From Saccharicrinis sp963675435 (GTDB lineage Bacteria; Bacteroidota; Bacteroidia; Bacteroidales; Marinilabiliaceae): DNA of 64,000 bases. The stretch spans positions 3,224,001 through 3,288,000 of the forward strand of contig OY776216.1 in NCBI GenBank assembly GCA_963675435.1, in the 5' to 3' direction. Made by a program: the position numbers and the translations under genes. Of this stretch, positions 8,469 through 16,224 are shown in pieces; positions within the stretch are counted from its first letter, which is position 1; every line of letters starts with the position of its first letter. The notes under the pieces were generated by a model. The model was not told where the DNA came from. It ran no database searches and saw only the letters and a program-made list of their open reading frames with translations.

Positions 8469-9929
8469 GGGAATGTTCAAAATTCTGTGTCATAGTTTGT
8501 TTATATGTTCATTTATTTTTTGGAATCAATATCAAAAGCCTTAAAGGTTAAATAAAGATTCATACAAGAGCAACCGAGGTACGAGGTTGTTTATATACTC
8601 TTGTTTGATTCTATATTTAACCTACCTTTGCTTTTTTATATTGATAGCTAGTGATTTATTCCACATCTATCTTCAAACTTTATTATTAATTGTTGTTGAA
8701 CTTCTCCCCAATAAGGAGGCTTTGAAATCCAATTTTCGCTTATTGTTTTGGAGGCCATAAATAATAGTTTCAAGAGTGCTTTATCACCTGAAAATGCACC
8801 CTTTGTTTTAGTATATTTTCGTAGTTGTCTATTAAAACCTTCAATTATATTTGTTGTATACATGATTCGCCTAATGTCTTTTGAATAGTCAAAAAAACGG
8901 GTTAAATGCAACCAGTTTGTCCTCCATGATTTAATAATTAAGGGGTATTTTGTGTTCCATTGTGCCTCAAACTCATCCATCGCAATTTCGGCTGCATCAA
9001 TATTAGGTGCTTGATACACCTTTTTGAGCCCATTAATTACTAATTGATTATTCTTGTGCGAGACGTACTTTAAACTATTTCTAAGCTGGTGAATGATGCA
9101 TAATTGAACATCTGTCATTGGAAAAATAGACTCTATAGCTTGTGTAAAACCAGAAAGATTGTCCATACACGCAATTAGTATATCATTAACCCCTCTGCTT
9201 TGTATGTCTTCTAATACTGATAACCAAAAACGGGCACTCTCCTTCTGCCCAATGTACAAGCCAAGGATATCTTTCTTACCATACATATCATAGCCAAGAA
9301 TAATATATACAGCCTTTTTTACAGTCACATTATCTTCTCGTACGCTAAAATGTAAGGCATCCAACCATATGATTGAATAAATAGATTCCAGTTGCCTGTT
9401 CTTCCAACGCTCAAGATCAGGCATGATACGGTCTGTAATCTCACTTATTTTACCTTTTGATATAGATGTCCCGTATAAGTCTTCCAGATAATCCTGAATA
9501 TCTTTGTAGCTCATACCTTTACTATACAAGGAAATAATTTTTTCTTGTAAAGCATCTCCTAAAAAGGTTTGTTGCTTTTCAACTATTTGGGGGGTAAATG
9601 TGCCATTGCGGTCCCTTGGAGTATTTAGCTCAAAGGAACCTTGTTCACTCTTCATTTTCTTGGGAGTGGTCCCGTTCTTACGGTTTACTTTTGACTGATT
9701 ATCATTTGAGCGCTCTTCATGTATATGAATGTCTAGTTCTGCTTTCATTGCACTCTCTAAGAGATCCTTTATCATGGGAAGCATTACATTATCTGCCCCA
9801 CTTAAACCTTTACCCTCTCGAATCCCTTGTATCGCTGCTTCTTTAAACTTTTCGTAATCAAATTCTTTTGTCATGATGCAAAGTTATTGTCTTTTTAATT
9901 TCTCATGACACAGAGTTATGAACACTCTC
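8469..9929 (-). mobile_element. IS256-family insertion sequence, copy 2 (1461 bp)
   Basis: Same ends and same length as copy 1, in opposite orientation, so the two transposases converge. The flanks are ATTTATGC (8461-8468) and AATTATGC (9930-9937), or equally a duplicated AATTATGC with one T gained on the left. The copy has its own target duplication, which argues for an independent insertion. Confidence 0.92.
8648..9874 (-). CDS. IS256-family transposase, copy 2
   Basis: Protein identical over 408 residues to the transposase at 6334-7560, with the same D172, D238 and E345 candidates. The intact reading frame and identity suggest both elements are recent and potentially active. Its insertion disrupts the small helical gene whose halves lie at 8133-8467 and 9930-10247. 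Confidence 0.96.
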   Translation of the reverse strand: MTKEFDYEKFKEAAIQGIREGKGLSGADNVMLPMIKDLLESAMKAELDIHIHEERSNDNQSKVNRKNGTTPKKMKSEQGSFELNTPRDRNGTFTPQIVEKQQTFLGDALQEKIISLYSKGMSYKDIQDYLEDLYGTSISKGKISEITDRIMPDLERWKNRQLESIYSIIWLDALHFSVREDNVTVKKAVYIILGYDMYGKKDILGLYIGQKESARFWLSVLEDIQSRGVNDILIACMDNLSGFTQAIESIFPMTDVQLCIIHQLRNSLKYVSHKNNQLVINGLKKVYQAPNIDAAEIAMDEFEAQWNTKYPLIIKSWRTNWLHLTRFFDYSKDIRRIMYTTNIIEGFNRQLRKYTKTKGAFSGDKALLKLLFMASKTISENWISKPPYWGEVQQQLIIKFEDRCGINH

Positions 9930-10247
9930 AATTATGCTGAGTGGGGTGATATGATACGCTTAACGGTAAATGCAATTATGTCGCGCGATGAGGTATTGAC
10001 TAAAATTAATTTAGTTGGTATTACAAACGAGGAGATCGCATCGTTGAAAACCGATTTGGATGCTTTAGATGAATTGCGTTTAACTGCCGTAAAAGAAGAC
10101 GGAGAGTCGCAAATAGCTACAAAGAACAAAGAAGCATCTTTTAATGAGCTAAAAAGCTATTGTATTGACTTAAGAGAATGCCTGGACTTGTTTTTTGACG
10201 GAAGCGAACGTCAGGTGTTAGAAAAAGTAGGTATAATCGTAAAATAG
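9930..10247 (+). pseudogene. Helical hypothetical protein, 3' part, interrupted by IS256 copy 2
   Basis: This is the continuation (NYAEWGDMIRLTVNAIMSRD...) of the gene begun at 8133. The frame can be read from an ATG at 9918 inside the IS end, giving 109 residues, so a truncated C-terminal product is possible but probably fortuitous. The sequence is helical and charged, like the first part. A hairpin terminator follows at 10282. Confidence 0.75.
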
Positions 10248-10281
10248 TAAACTATAGAATAGGGGATATTGATGGTATTGC

Positions 10282-10314
10282 AAGGGAAGTGTTGAAAGAT
10301 ACTTCCCTTTTTTT
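10282..10314 (+). terminator. Rho-independent terminator after the helical gene
   Basis: AAGGGAAGT pairs with ACTTCCCTT across a 10-base loop and is followed by a T tract. Confidence 0.85.
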
Positions 10315-10785
10315 GTGCCTTCTTTTATTAAATCAATTAGCGCTTCATTGAACGGCTACTTTCCGATACAAAATTTTCTAAATATAGAAAATGAGATTGT
10401 TATGGGTGTTTAGTTGTAAAAGTAATGTAAAAATATTCATTCTTACAATTATAGTAAAAGTGCTGATTTTAATTGATTTTACAAAGACTTATCTTTAATT
10501 CTATAACAATATTGCAATTTATTGATTGGGCTTTAGAAACCTGATTTTAATGAGAGTATTATATTTTACGAGTCCATTAACATGTACTTTCCATAATGGC
10601 AATTGTACAATTTTACCCAAATGCTTAGCTGCACCAATTCTTTTTATAAAAATCATGTAAACAAAAGTGATTTTGTCAAATATTTGAAGTATTTAGTTTA
10701 ATAATTATATATATATAACCGGAAAAATACTATTTTTATCACCAATCGAGGGGCAAAATATTACAATTTACACTTTAAATCATAC
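10315..10785. other. Long AT-rich leader region of the RyR-TrkA-TIR operon
   Basis: About 470 bases without a credible gene. It includes an (AT)n-like run near 10706-10717 and a repeated ATACTATTTTT block at about 10728 and 10784. It is the only sizeable non-coding stretch upstream of the seven-gene run, so the operon's control should lie here. Confidence 0.55.
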
Positions 10786-10793
10786 TATTTTTG
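10786..10793 (+). promoter_or_regulatory. -7-like element abutting the first RyR start codon
   Basis: TATTTTTG matches TAnnTTTG but ends only two bases before the ATG at 10796. Transcription from it would begin at or inside the start codon, implying a leaderless message. No clear -33 element is visible, so the match may be chance. Confidence 0.25.
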
Positions 10794-10795
10794 AT

Positions 10796-11035
10796 ATGTA
10801 CAATGAATTTATTGAAGAGATCGCTGAAAGAATACATAATAGATGGATGTCTAAAAGGATTAATGAGGGATGGGTATTAGGTAAAGACAGAAATGAAGTT
10901 TTAAAAACTCATCCGTGTTTAATTCCTTATGATGAATTACCTGAGGTTGAAAAAGAGTATGATCGGGCAACAGCAAGAGAGACTATTGATTGCCTTTTGG
11001 AATCAGGTTACGAAATAATAAAGCAAACAAAATAA
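10796..11035 (+). CDS. Stand-alone RyR-domain protein
   Basis: The whole 79-residue protein is a single ryanodine-receptor (RyR, PF02026-type) repeat: IAERIHNRWMSKRINEGWV, then a KTHPCLIPYDELPEVEKEYD core and a TARETIDCLLESGY end. These are the positions that define the domain (H-x-x-W, the HPxLxPYdeLpexeKeyD block). In animals the repeat is a cytosolic part of calcium-release channels; in bacteria its ligand is not settled to my knowledge. It is the first gene of a same-strand run and lies 20 bases before a membrane protein that ends in another RyR repeat, so the two likely act together. It has no signal peptide and should be cytosolic. Confidence 0.9.
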   Translation: MYNEFIEEIAERIHNRWMSKRINEGWVLGKDRNEVLKTHPCLIPYDELPEVEKEYDRATARETIDCLLESGYEIIKQTK

Positions 11036-11055
11036 GACAACCCTACCACTAACCT

Positions 11056-12807
11056 ATGAAAACTTCACGTAATTTATCTTCTTCCAATAATATTTGGATC
11101 TATCTATTTCTTTTTATTGCGATAACTTTCTTTAGTGGCTACAGTCAGTTTTTAACTTCAGGAGGTAAAAAAGATACTTTTTCATATGTCATACGTTTGC
11201 TAGAGAGTTACGGAATTGGGTTTCCTGAGGGTTTCCTGAAAGGAGATGGGAAATTATGGTTCTTTTTAGCTCGGATTTTAGGATTGATTTTCACCTTGTA
11301 TATGATTATAGTGAACCTGATGGATGGGCTAAGAGTACAATTTCGTCAGTTTCGCTTTCGATGTTTTGCAACGCACCATGTTTTGGTTTTCGGCAGCACT
11401 CCCGCAGCACTAAAGATTGTAGAACTTTATCATATTAAAAAACGCTTCCAATTTGGCTATAAAGTGGCCTTAATAGTTACAGACGATGCGAAACAAGAAC
11501 TAGTTAATCGGCTTCGCTCAAAAGGTATTGTTGTGTTTTTAGGTAATTTGGGAGACAGTAATATTGTTAATAATGCACAGGTTAAAAAGGCAAAGACCAT
11601 TTATCTTTTACACGAAGATGATACGATTAACATAAATGCAGCTAAGCAGGTAGCTGAGTATAAAACAAATTGTCAAGAAAAATATCAATCCATAACATTA
11701 AAATGCAATGTGCAGGTGCAAGATATGAACTTAAGGAATCTATTTGTTGAGCATGAATTATTTGTGAAGCAGGATGAATGTTTGGAGATTATTCCCTTTG
11801 ATGCCTATAAATTGGCAGTACGCCATTTATTCAATGAACATCCCCTAGATAGAGAAGGAATTTCCCCTGAATCGGATAAGCAAGTGCATTTGATTATTGC
11901 AGGTATGGGCAATATGGGGCGTCAGGTTCTATTACAGGCACTTCAGATTGGACATTACGCCAATGGTATTCCGATCAGAATATCATGTATCGATAAAATA
12001 GCAGAAGGAAACAGACAAGCTGTTATTTCAAGTATTCCTGAGATAGAAAACTATGATAATGTAAGCTTTTATCCAATGGAGTTAGATTCAATGTATTTTA
12101 TACGATTTGTGGAAAAGGAACTAAAAAAAGAAAACCAATATGTTTCATTACTTATTGCTACAAAGGAGGATACTCATGGTTTTAACGTGGCATTACAGGT
12201 GCGCCATGCCTTGTGGCGCATGGCAAATGATTTAAAAATATTCGTTCATATTTCACAGAACAGAGTTTACCAAAGCCTGGTTGATGAAATGAGAAATGAC
12301 TCTCAATCTCATATCTCCGATGATATTTACCCATTTGGGACTGATAATTTTCTTTCTTCTGCAGAATACCTCGAAAATGCAGAATATGATAAGTTAGCCC
12401 GTGCCCTTCATTATTATTATTTAAAAGGATGTGGAAAAAAGCCTCAGGATGATCCTTGGGAGAAGTTAATAGAATCCAACCGCTCTTCCAATAGGTATCA
12501 AGCCGATCACATAGACGTGAAATTAAGAGCAATGGGAATTGATATAAATACAGTCACCGGAGATAAGCTTGGTGAACTATTAAACGTAAAGTTACAAAAC
12601 AATGCTTTGGTAGAACAATTAGCCGAACTGGAGCATAACAGATGGTTAATAAACAGAAGTTTGGACGGTTATGTGTATGGCAAAGAAAAATGCAACCAAA
12701 AGAAAATTCATCCATTGTTAACAGATTGGAATAACATCAGCGAAACAGATAAGAGACATAATATTAAGCATATTGAGCAACTTAAAGACATAATAGATTA
12801 TATTTAA
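11056..12807 (+). CDS. Membrane protein with two TrkA-N-like Rossmann domains and a C-terminal RyR domain
   Basis: In this 583-residue protein, two membrane helices (about 13-30 and 67-88) anchor a large cytosolic part. A first Rossmann-like unit starts at 107 (HVLVFGSTPAALKIVEL, a degenerate glycine motif) and a second at 278 (HLIIAGMGNMGRQVLLQ, with GMGNMG at 283-288). Residues 520-580 form a RyR repeat (LAELEHNRWLINRSLDGYVYG...HPLL). The two-helix plus paired nucleotide-binding layout recalls RCK-gated channels, but I see no obvious selectivity filter. It is 20 bases after the small RyR gene and 11 bases before the TIR gene, so co-expression is likely. Proposed role, by inference: a membrane sensor or channel controlled by a dinucleotide or NAD-derived ligand. 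Confidence 0.8.
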   Translation: MKTSRNLSSSNNIWIYLFLFIAITFFSGYSQFLTSGGKKDTFSYVIRLLESYGIGFPEGFLKGDGKLWFFLARILGLIFTLYMIIVNLMDGLRVQFRQFRFRCFATHHVLVFGSTPAALKIVELYHIKKRFQFGYKVALIVTDDAKQELVNRLRSKGIVVFLGNLGDSNIVNNAQVKKAKTIYLLHEDDTININAAKQVAEYKTNCQEKYQSITLKCNVQVQDMNLRNLFVEHELFVKQDECLEIIPFDAYKLAVRHLFNEHPLDREGISPESDKQVHLIIAGMGNMGRQVLLQALQIGHYANGIPIRISCIDKIAEGNRQAVISSIPEIENYDNVSFYPMELDSMYFIRFVEKELKKENQYVSLLIATKEDTHGFNVALQVRHALWRMANDLKIFVHISQNRVYQSLVDEMRNDSQSHISDDIYPFGTDNFLSSAEYLENAEYDKLARALHYYYLKGCGKKPQDDPWEKLIESNRSSNRYQADHIDVKLRAMGIDINTVTGDKLGELLNVKLQNNALVEQLAELEHNRWLINRSLDGYVYGKEKCNQKKIHPLLTDWNNISETDKRHNIKHIEQLKDIIDYI

Positions 12808-12818
12808 AGATAACAAAA

Positions 12819-14753
12819 ATGGGAAAGCAAGTTTTTATATCATATTCTTCAGCTAATACGGAGATTGCATTAAAAATATTCAAATATTTAGAAGCTAATG
12901 GTATAAGCTGTTGGATTGCAGTTGAAAATATTCTAGCTAGTGAAGAATATAACAGAAAAATACCTCCAGCAATTAGGGAATGTGATTTTTTCTTATTATT
13001 GTATACAAAAGAAGCTTGTCAATCTGAGTATGTTTCAACAGAAATAGATCTAGCTAAGGAATATAAAAGGAAAATAATAAATGTCAGACTGCAGGAAATA
13101 GAGCTCAGTGAAGAACATATTATTTGGCTTAAAAGGGTACAATGGCTCGATTTGGTTGGAAAAAGTGATGACTTTATTTGTTCGGAGATTAGAAATACTA
13201 TTGATACATTAAAAACAATACCTCAACTTACTACAAGCATACCAATAGAACCTCAGAAGCCAGATTCCCCCTTACCTAAAAAAAATAAATGGTCAAAATA
13301 TATTGTTGGCATTATAATTATGTTAGTATGTATAATACCTGCAGGTCTATTTTTATTAAATAAAACACAAGAAAAAGCTGAATTACAGTCTGAAACTATA
13401 GATAACAATTCTGATTCTTTAAGCATTAAAAATACAATAGTTGCAAATGAAGAAAATACCCCCAAAAAAACTTCATATTCCAATAACAAAAAAGAAACTA
13501 AAATAAAAAACAAGGAAGTTATAGAAGATAATAATAATAAACCAGCTGGAAAATTATCAACCTTTGAGGCCAGAAAACAACTAGCTGAAATTGGAATTAG
13601 TTGGTCGGCTAATTCTTTTGCAGAGGCTTTGTCCACTCATGATTTTGAAACTGCAAACTTATTTATGCAAGGAAAAATGGATCCAACTGTTAGTGTAGAT
13701 GGAATGTCAGTTGTATTACATGCATTTAAAGCTAATCCTGAAGGTTTTATAGATGTAGTTAAGTTCTTACATAAAAATGGATTTGATTTCTCTAAGAATA
13801 TAATTGATGAAAAACTGATGATGACGTTTTCAAGCCTATTTCCTGCGGAGATAAATCATATTTTAAATACAAACTATTTTTTAAAAAAAGAGCCAACTTC
13901 TGGCCCTCCTTTATATGAGGCAGGAAAAAAGTTTTGTGGTACTTTACCTTTTTGGCTTGAACAGACCATGATTTATATGGGGAATAAAATGAATGAATTA
14001 GAATCTATAAAATATTTAGATAAAAATCAGTTGCTAAGTCAGGATTATTGGTTTATTTCATTTTTATATTATGAGCAAAACAGTCTGACTTCATTAGATA
14101 AGTTGAAACGAGAATTAGATATAATGTTTAAAGATGAATTACTAAAGTATCATGCCAACTTATTTGATTATGCCAACTATTTAAAATATAAGAATTGTTA
14201 CCCTGAAAATGTGACTGTAAATAATAAAACTATGCCTTTTATATTATTAGAGGATTCTGTAATTATTGTGCAAAACATTAAAAATAAATCATATTCGAAA
14301 TATCGTATAGAAGAAACAGATATTAAAAACAGAATATTTTCGAATTATAAAAAATCAATTATCAAACAACACTATGTCAGTAATATTAGCGAATTAGAAA
14401 GGGAAATAAAAAGGGGGGCCATAACAACGTTTTTAGAAAACAGAAAAGGTATGGCATTATTGTTTTTAGAAAACAACTGTAAAGTTGGAAGAATGTTGGA
14501 TGCTTCATTAAGCAGTGGAAATAATAGCCACAAACAAACACTAATTTTTAGGAATAAATCAAAAGATGAGTGTAATTCATTTATAAAAAACGATAGGAGT
14601 CATTCTATTAGAAACTATATATCTCTAGATAATCATTCCAAAATCCTAACCTATTTATACCAAACTTATAGCAAGGATAACAAATCGTTTTGTCTTTTTG
14701 TTGATAGAGATGGAAAGGTTGAGCGTGTTGCATATAGCTATGACCAAATTTGA
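12819..14753 (+). CDS. Membrane-anchored TIR-domain protein with ankyrin-like C-terminal region
   Basis: Residues 1-112 or so form a TIR domain (MGKQVFISYSSANTEIALKI...CWIAVENI), with E75 in CQSEYVSTEIDLA at the place of the catalytic glutamate of NAD-cleaving TIRs. A single membrane helix follows at about 159-181, then a lysine/asparagine-rich linker to 240. Residues 246-330 resemble ankyrin-like repeats (FAEALSTHDFETANLFMQGKMDP). The last 300 residues are unrecognised. By topology the TIR faces the cytosol and the C-terminal region would be periplasmic if the helix spans once. NADase or cyclic-ADP-ribose chemistry is a family-based inference. It lies 11 bases after the TrkA-RyR gene, in a clear operon. 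Confidence 0.82.
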   Translation: MGKQVFISYSSANTEIALKIFKYLEANGISCWIAVENILASEEYNRKIPPAIRECDFFLLLYTKEACQSEYVSTEIDLAKEYKRKIINVRLQEIELSEEHIIWLKRVQWLDLVGKSDDFICSEIRNTIDTLKTIPQLTTSIPIEPQKPDSPLPKKNKWSKYIVGIIIMLVCIIPAGLFLLNKTQEKAELQSETIDNNSDSLSIKNTIVANEENTPKKTSYSNNKKETKIKNKEVIEDNNNKPAGKLSTFEARKQLAEIGISWSANSFAEALSTHDFETANLFMQGKMDPTVSVDGMSVVLHAFKANPEGFIDVVKFLHKNGFDFSKNIIDEKLMMTFSSLFPAEINHILNTNYFLKKEPTSGPPLYEAGKKFCGTLPFWLEQTMIYMGNKMNELESIKYLDKNQLLSQDYWFISFLYYEQNSLTSLDKLKRELDIMFKDELLKYHANLFDYANYLKYKNCYPENVTVNNKTMPFILLEDSVIIVQNIKNKSYSKYRIEETDIKNRIFSNYKKSIIKQHYVSNISELEREIKRGAITTFLENRKGMALLFLENNCKVGRMLDASLSSGNNSHKQTLIFRNKSKDECNSFIKNDRSHSIRNYISLDNHSKILTYLYQTYSKDNKSFCLFVDRDGKVERVAYSYDQI

Positions 14754-14833
14754 TTGAAGAAATATATGTAATACCATGAACAAAACACCCTTACATATAA
14801 ATTTAGTTTACTTTAAAATTTAAATAAAGAAAT

Positions 14834-16054
14834 ATGGCAATTGATAATAAACCAACAAAGAGTAGATGTAGAAATTGCTTTTTATTAGTTTGTTTTATGC
14901 TTTTGTTAGTTAGTATCAGCACTTCTATCAAAGCGCAAAATACTAATGATTCTAATGAAAATAAAAAGGAATTATCTGATTCAGATTTTTCCATAAATGA
15001 CTATGATATTAAAACAAATTTCAAAGATAATCTTGAATTATTGGATAACTCGAAATTTTCTTATCCAAAATATAACTTCAAATTAAGAACTCGAATTCCA
15101 TTCAATAGCGAGGAAAAAGACAATAATAATGATGATGTATTAAAATGGTCTATAGGAGAAAACTATCTTAATATTTCTATTAAATATTATCAATCGATTG
15201 ATAATGGCAATAGCCAGATAGTGAATTACATGCTTAATGTTTTTAAAGGGAATGTAAATAATAGAAGTAAGTATTGGAAAGTCATTAAGGAAACTAGATT
15301 TGCCGGAGTAAAAGCGATTGTTTGTGGTCCAAAATATCCAAATAACAATGGATATATTAAAAGATTGATATACTTCGTAGGAACTAATAGAGGGTATGAA
15401 ATAGAATTACAAACACATGTGGATTCCTTCGAAAAAGAGTATAAAAATATAGAAGAAAGTTTTTCATGGATATTTAAACCACAGCATTATAAAAAACCTA
15501 CTGAATACACTGAAAATGAGGTTGTATTAACGAAATTAGGAGTGCGTTTTAAAATGGATTCCAAATTTACCGAACACAGCTTAAACATTAATTATGCTGA
15601 TGTATTGAATAATTATAACAGCGCAGAAAATAATAACAAGGAAAAAATAAAAGAATCTTTTAAAGCCTATATAGATAAATCGATTTGTGACACCCGAAAT
15701 TTAATCTGTCCTATCAATAATTATGTATTAAAAGAATCTGCATATTATTCAGCAGGCGGAAATTCCTTTTTTATTGAAAAATATTCAATGGATAAGGAGG
15801 AAGTTAATTTTTGTCTGAACAATATTGAAAAGCACAATAAAGATCAATATAATAGTCATGTATATGTAGGAGATTATACATTTAGCGATATCGAATCTAA
15901 GCTCATAAAAGGATATGTAGGTCGCAATTATTTTATCACATTACTTATTCCAAAGGATACATTCTATTATCAAATTACTATTACTAACATGGTAAGTGAC
16001 CAGAATTTGACAGAAAGATTATTTAAAATAGCAGATACAATGGAGTTTTTATAA
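14834..16054 (+). CDS. Exported protein of unknown function in the RyR-TIR operon
   Basis: 406 residues. The N-terminus (CRNCFLLVCFMLLLVSISTS...KAQ) is a plausible signal peptide or membrane anchor, with cleavage after KAQ near residue 35. The rest has an apparent two-part organisation: each half opens with a lysine-poor strand region and ends with a helix (VDSFEKEYKNIEESFSWIF in the first, LTERLFKIADTMEFL in the second), somewhat like PsbP/DcrB-type folds. I cannot assign a family with confidence. It is 80 bases downstream of the TIR gene on the same strand, which suggests a periplasmic or surface partner of the system. Confidence 0.6.
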   Translation: MAIDNKPTKSRCRNCFLLVCFMLLLVSISTSIKAQNTNDSNENKKELSDSDFSINDYDIKTNFKDNLELLDNSKFSYPKYNFKLRTRIPFNSEEKDNNNDDVLKWSIGENYLNISIKYYQSIDNGNSQIVNYMLNVFKGNVNNRSKYWKVIKETRFAGVKAIVCGPKYPNNNGYIKRLIYFVGTNRGYEIELQTHVDSFEKEYKNIEESFSWIFKPQHYKKPTEYTENEVVLTKLGVRFKMDSKFTEHSLNINYADVLNNYNSAENNNKEKIKESFKAYIDKSICDTRNLICPINNYVLKESAYYSAGGNSFFIEKYSMDKEEVNFCLNNIEKHNKDQYNSHVYVGDYTFSDIESKLIKGYVGRNYFITLLIPKDTFYYQITITNMVSDQNLTERLFKIADTMEFL

Positions 16055-16224
16055 AATGTCAATCAATATTATAAAAATAGAACGAACATCCGAAAAACAG
16101 ATAAAAGTTAACAATAAAGCATGTTATGGATTTAAAAGAATTAGTTAAGTCGGTATAGAATGCTGCATCCTCCAGATATTATTGAGTATATAAAACCATC
16201 ATTAACCGTAAACATATTTTATTG

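Noticed and set aside
6271..9937. Composite transposon bounded by two IS256 copies
   Set aside because: Each copy has its own 8-bp target duplication, so they inserted separately; no duplication flanks the pair as a unit.
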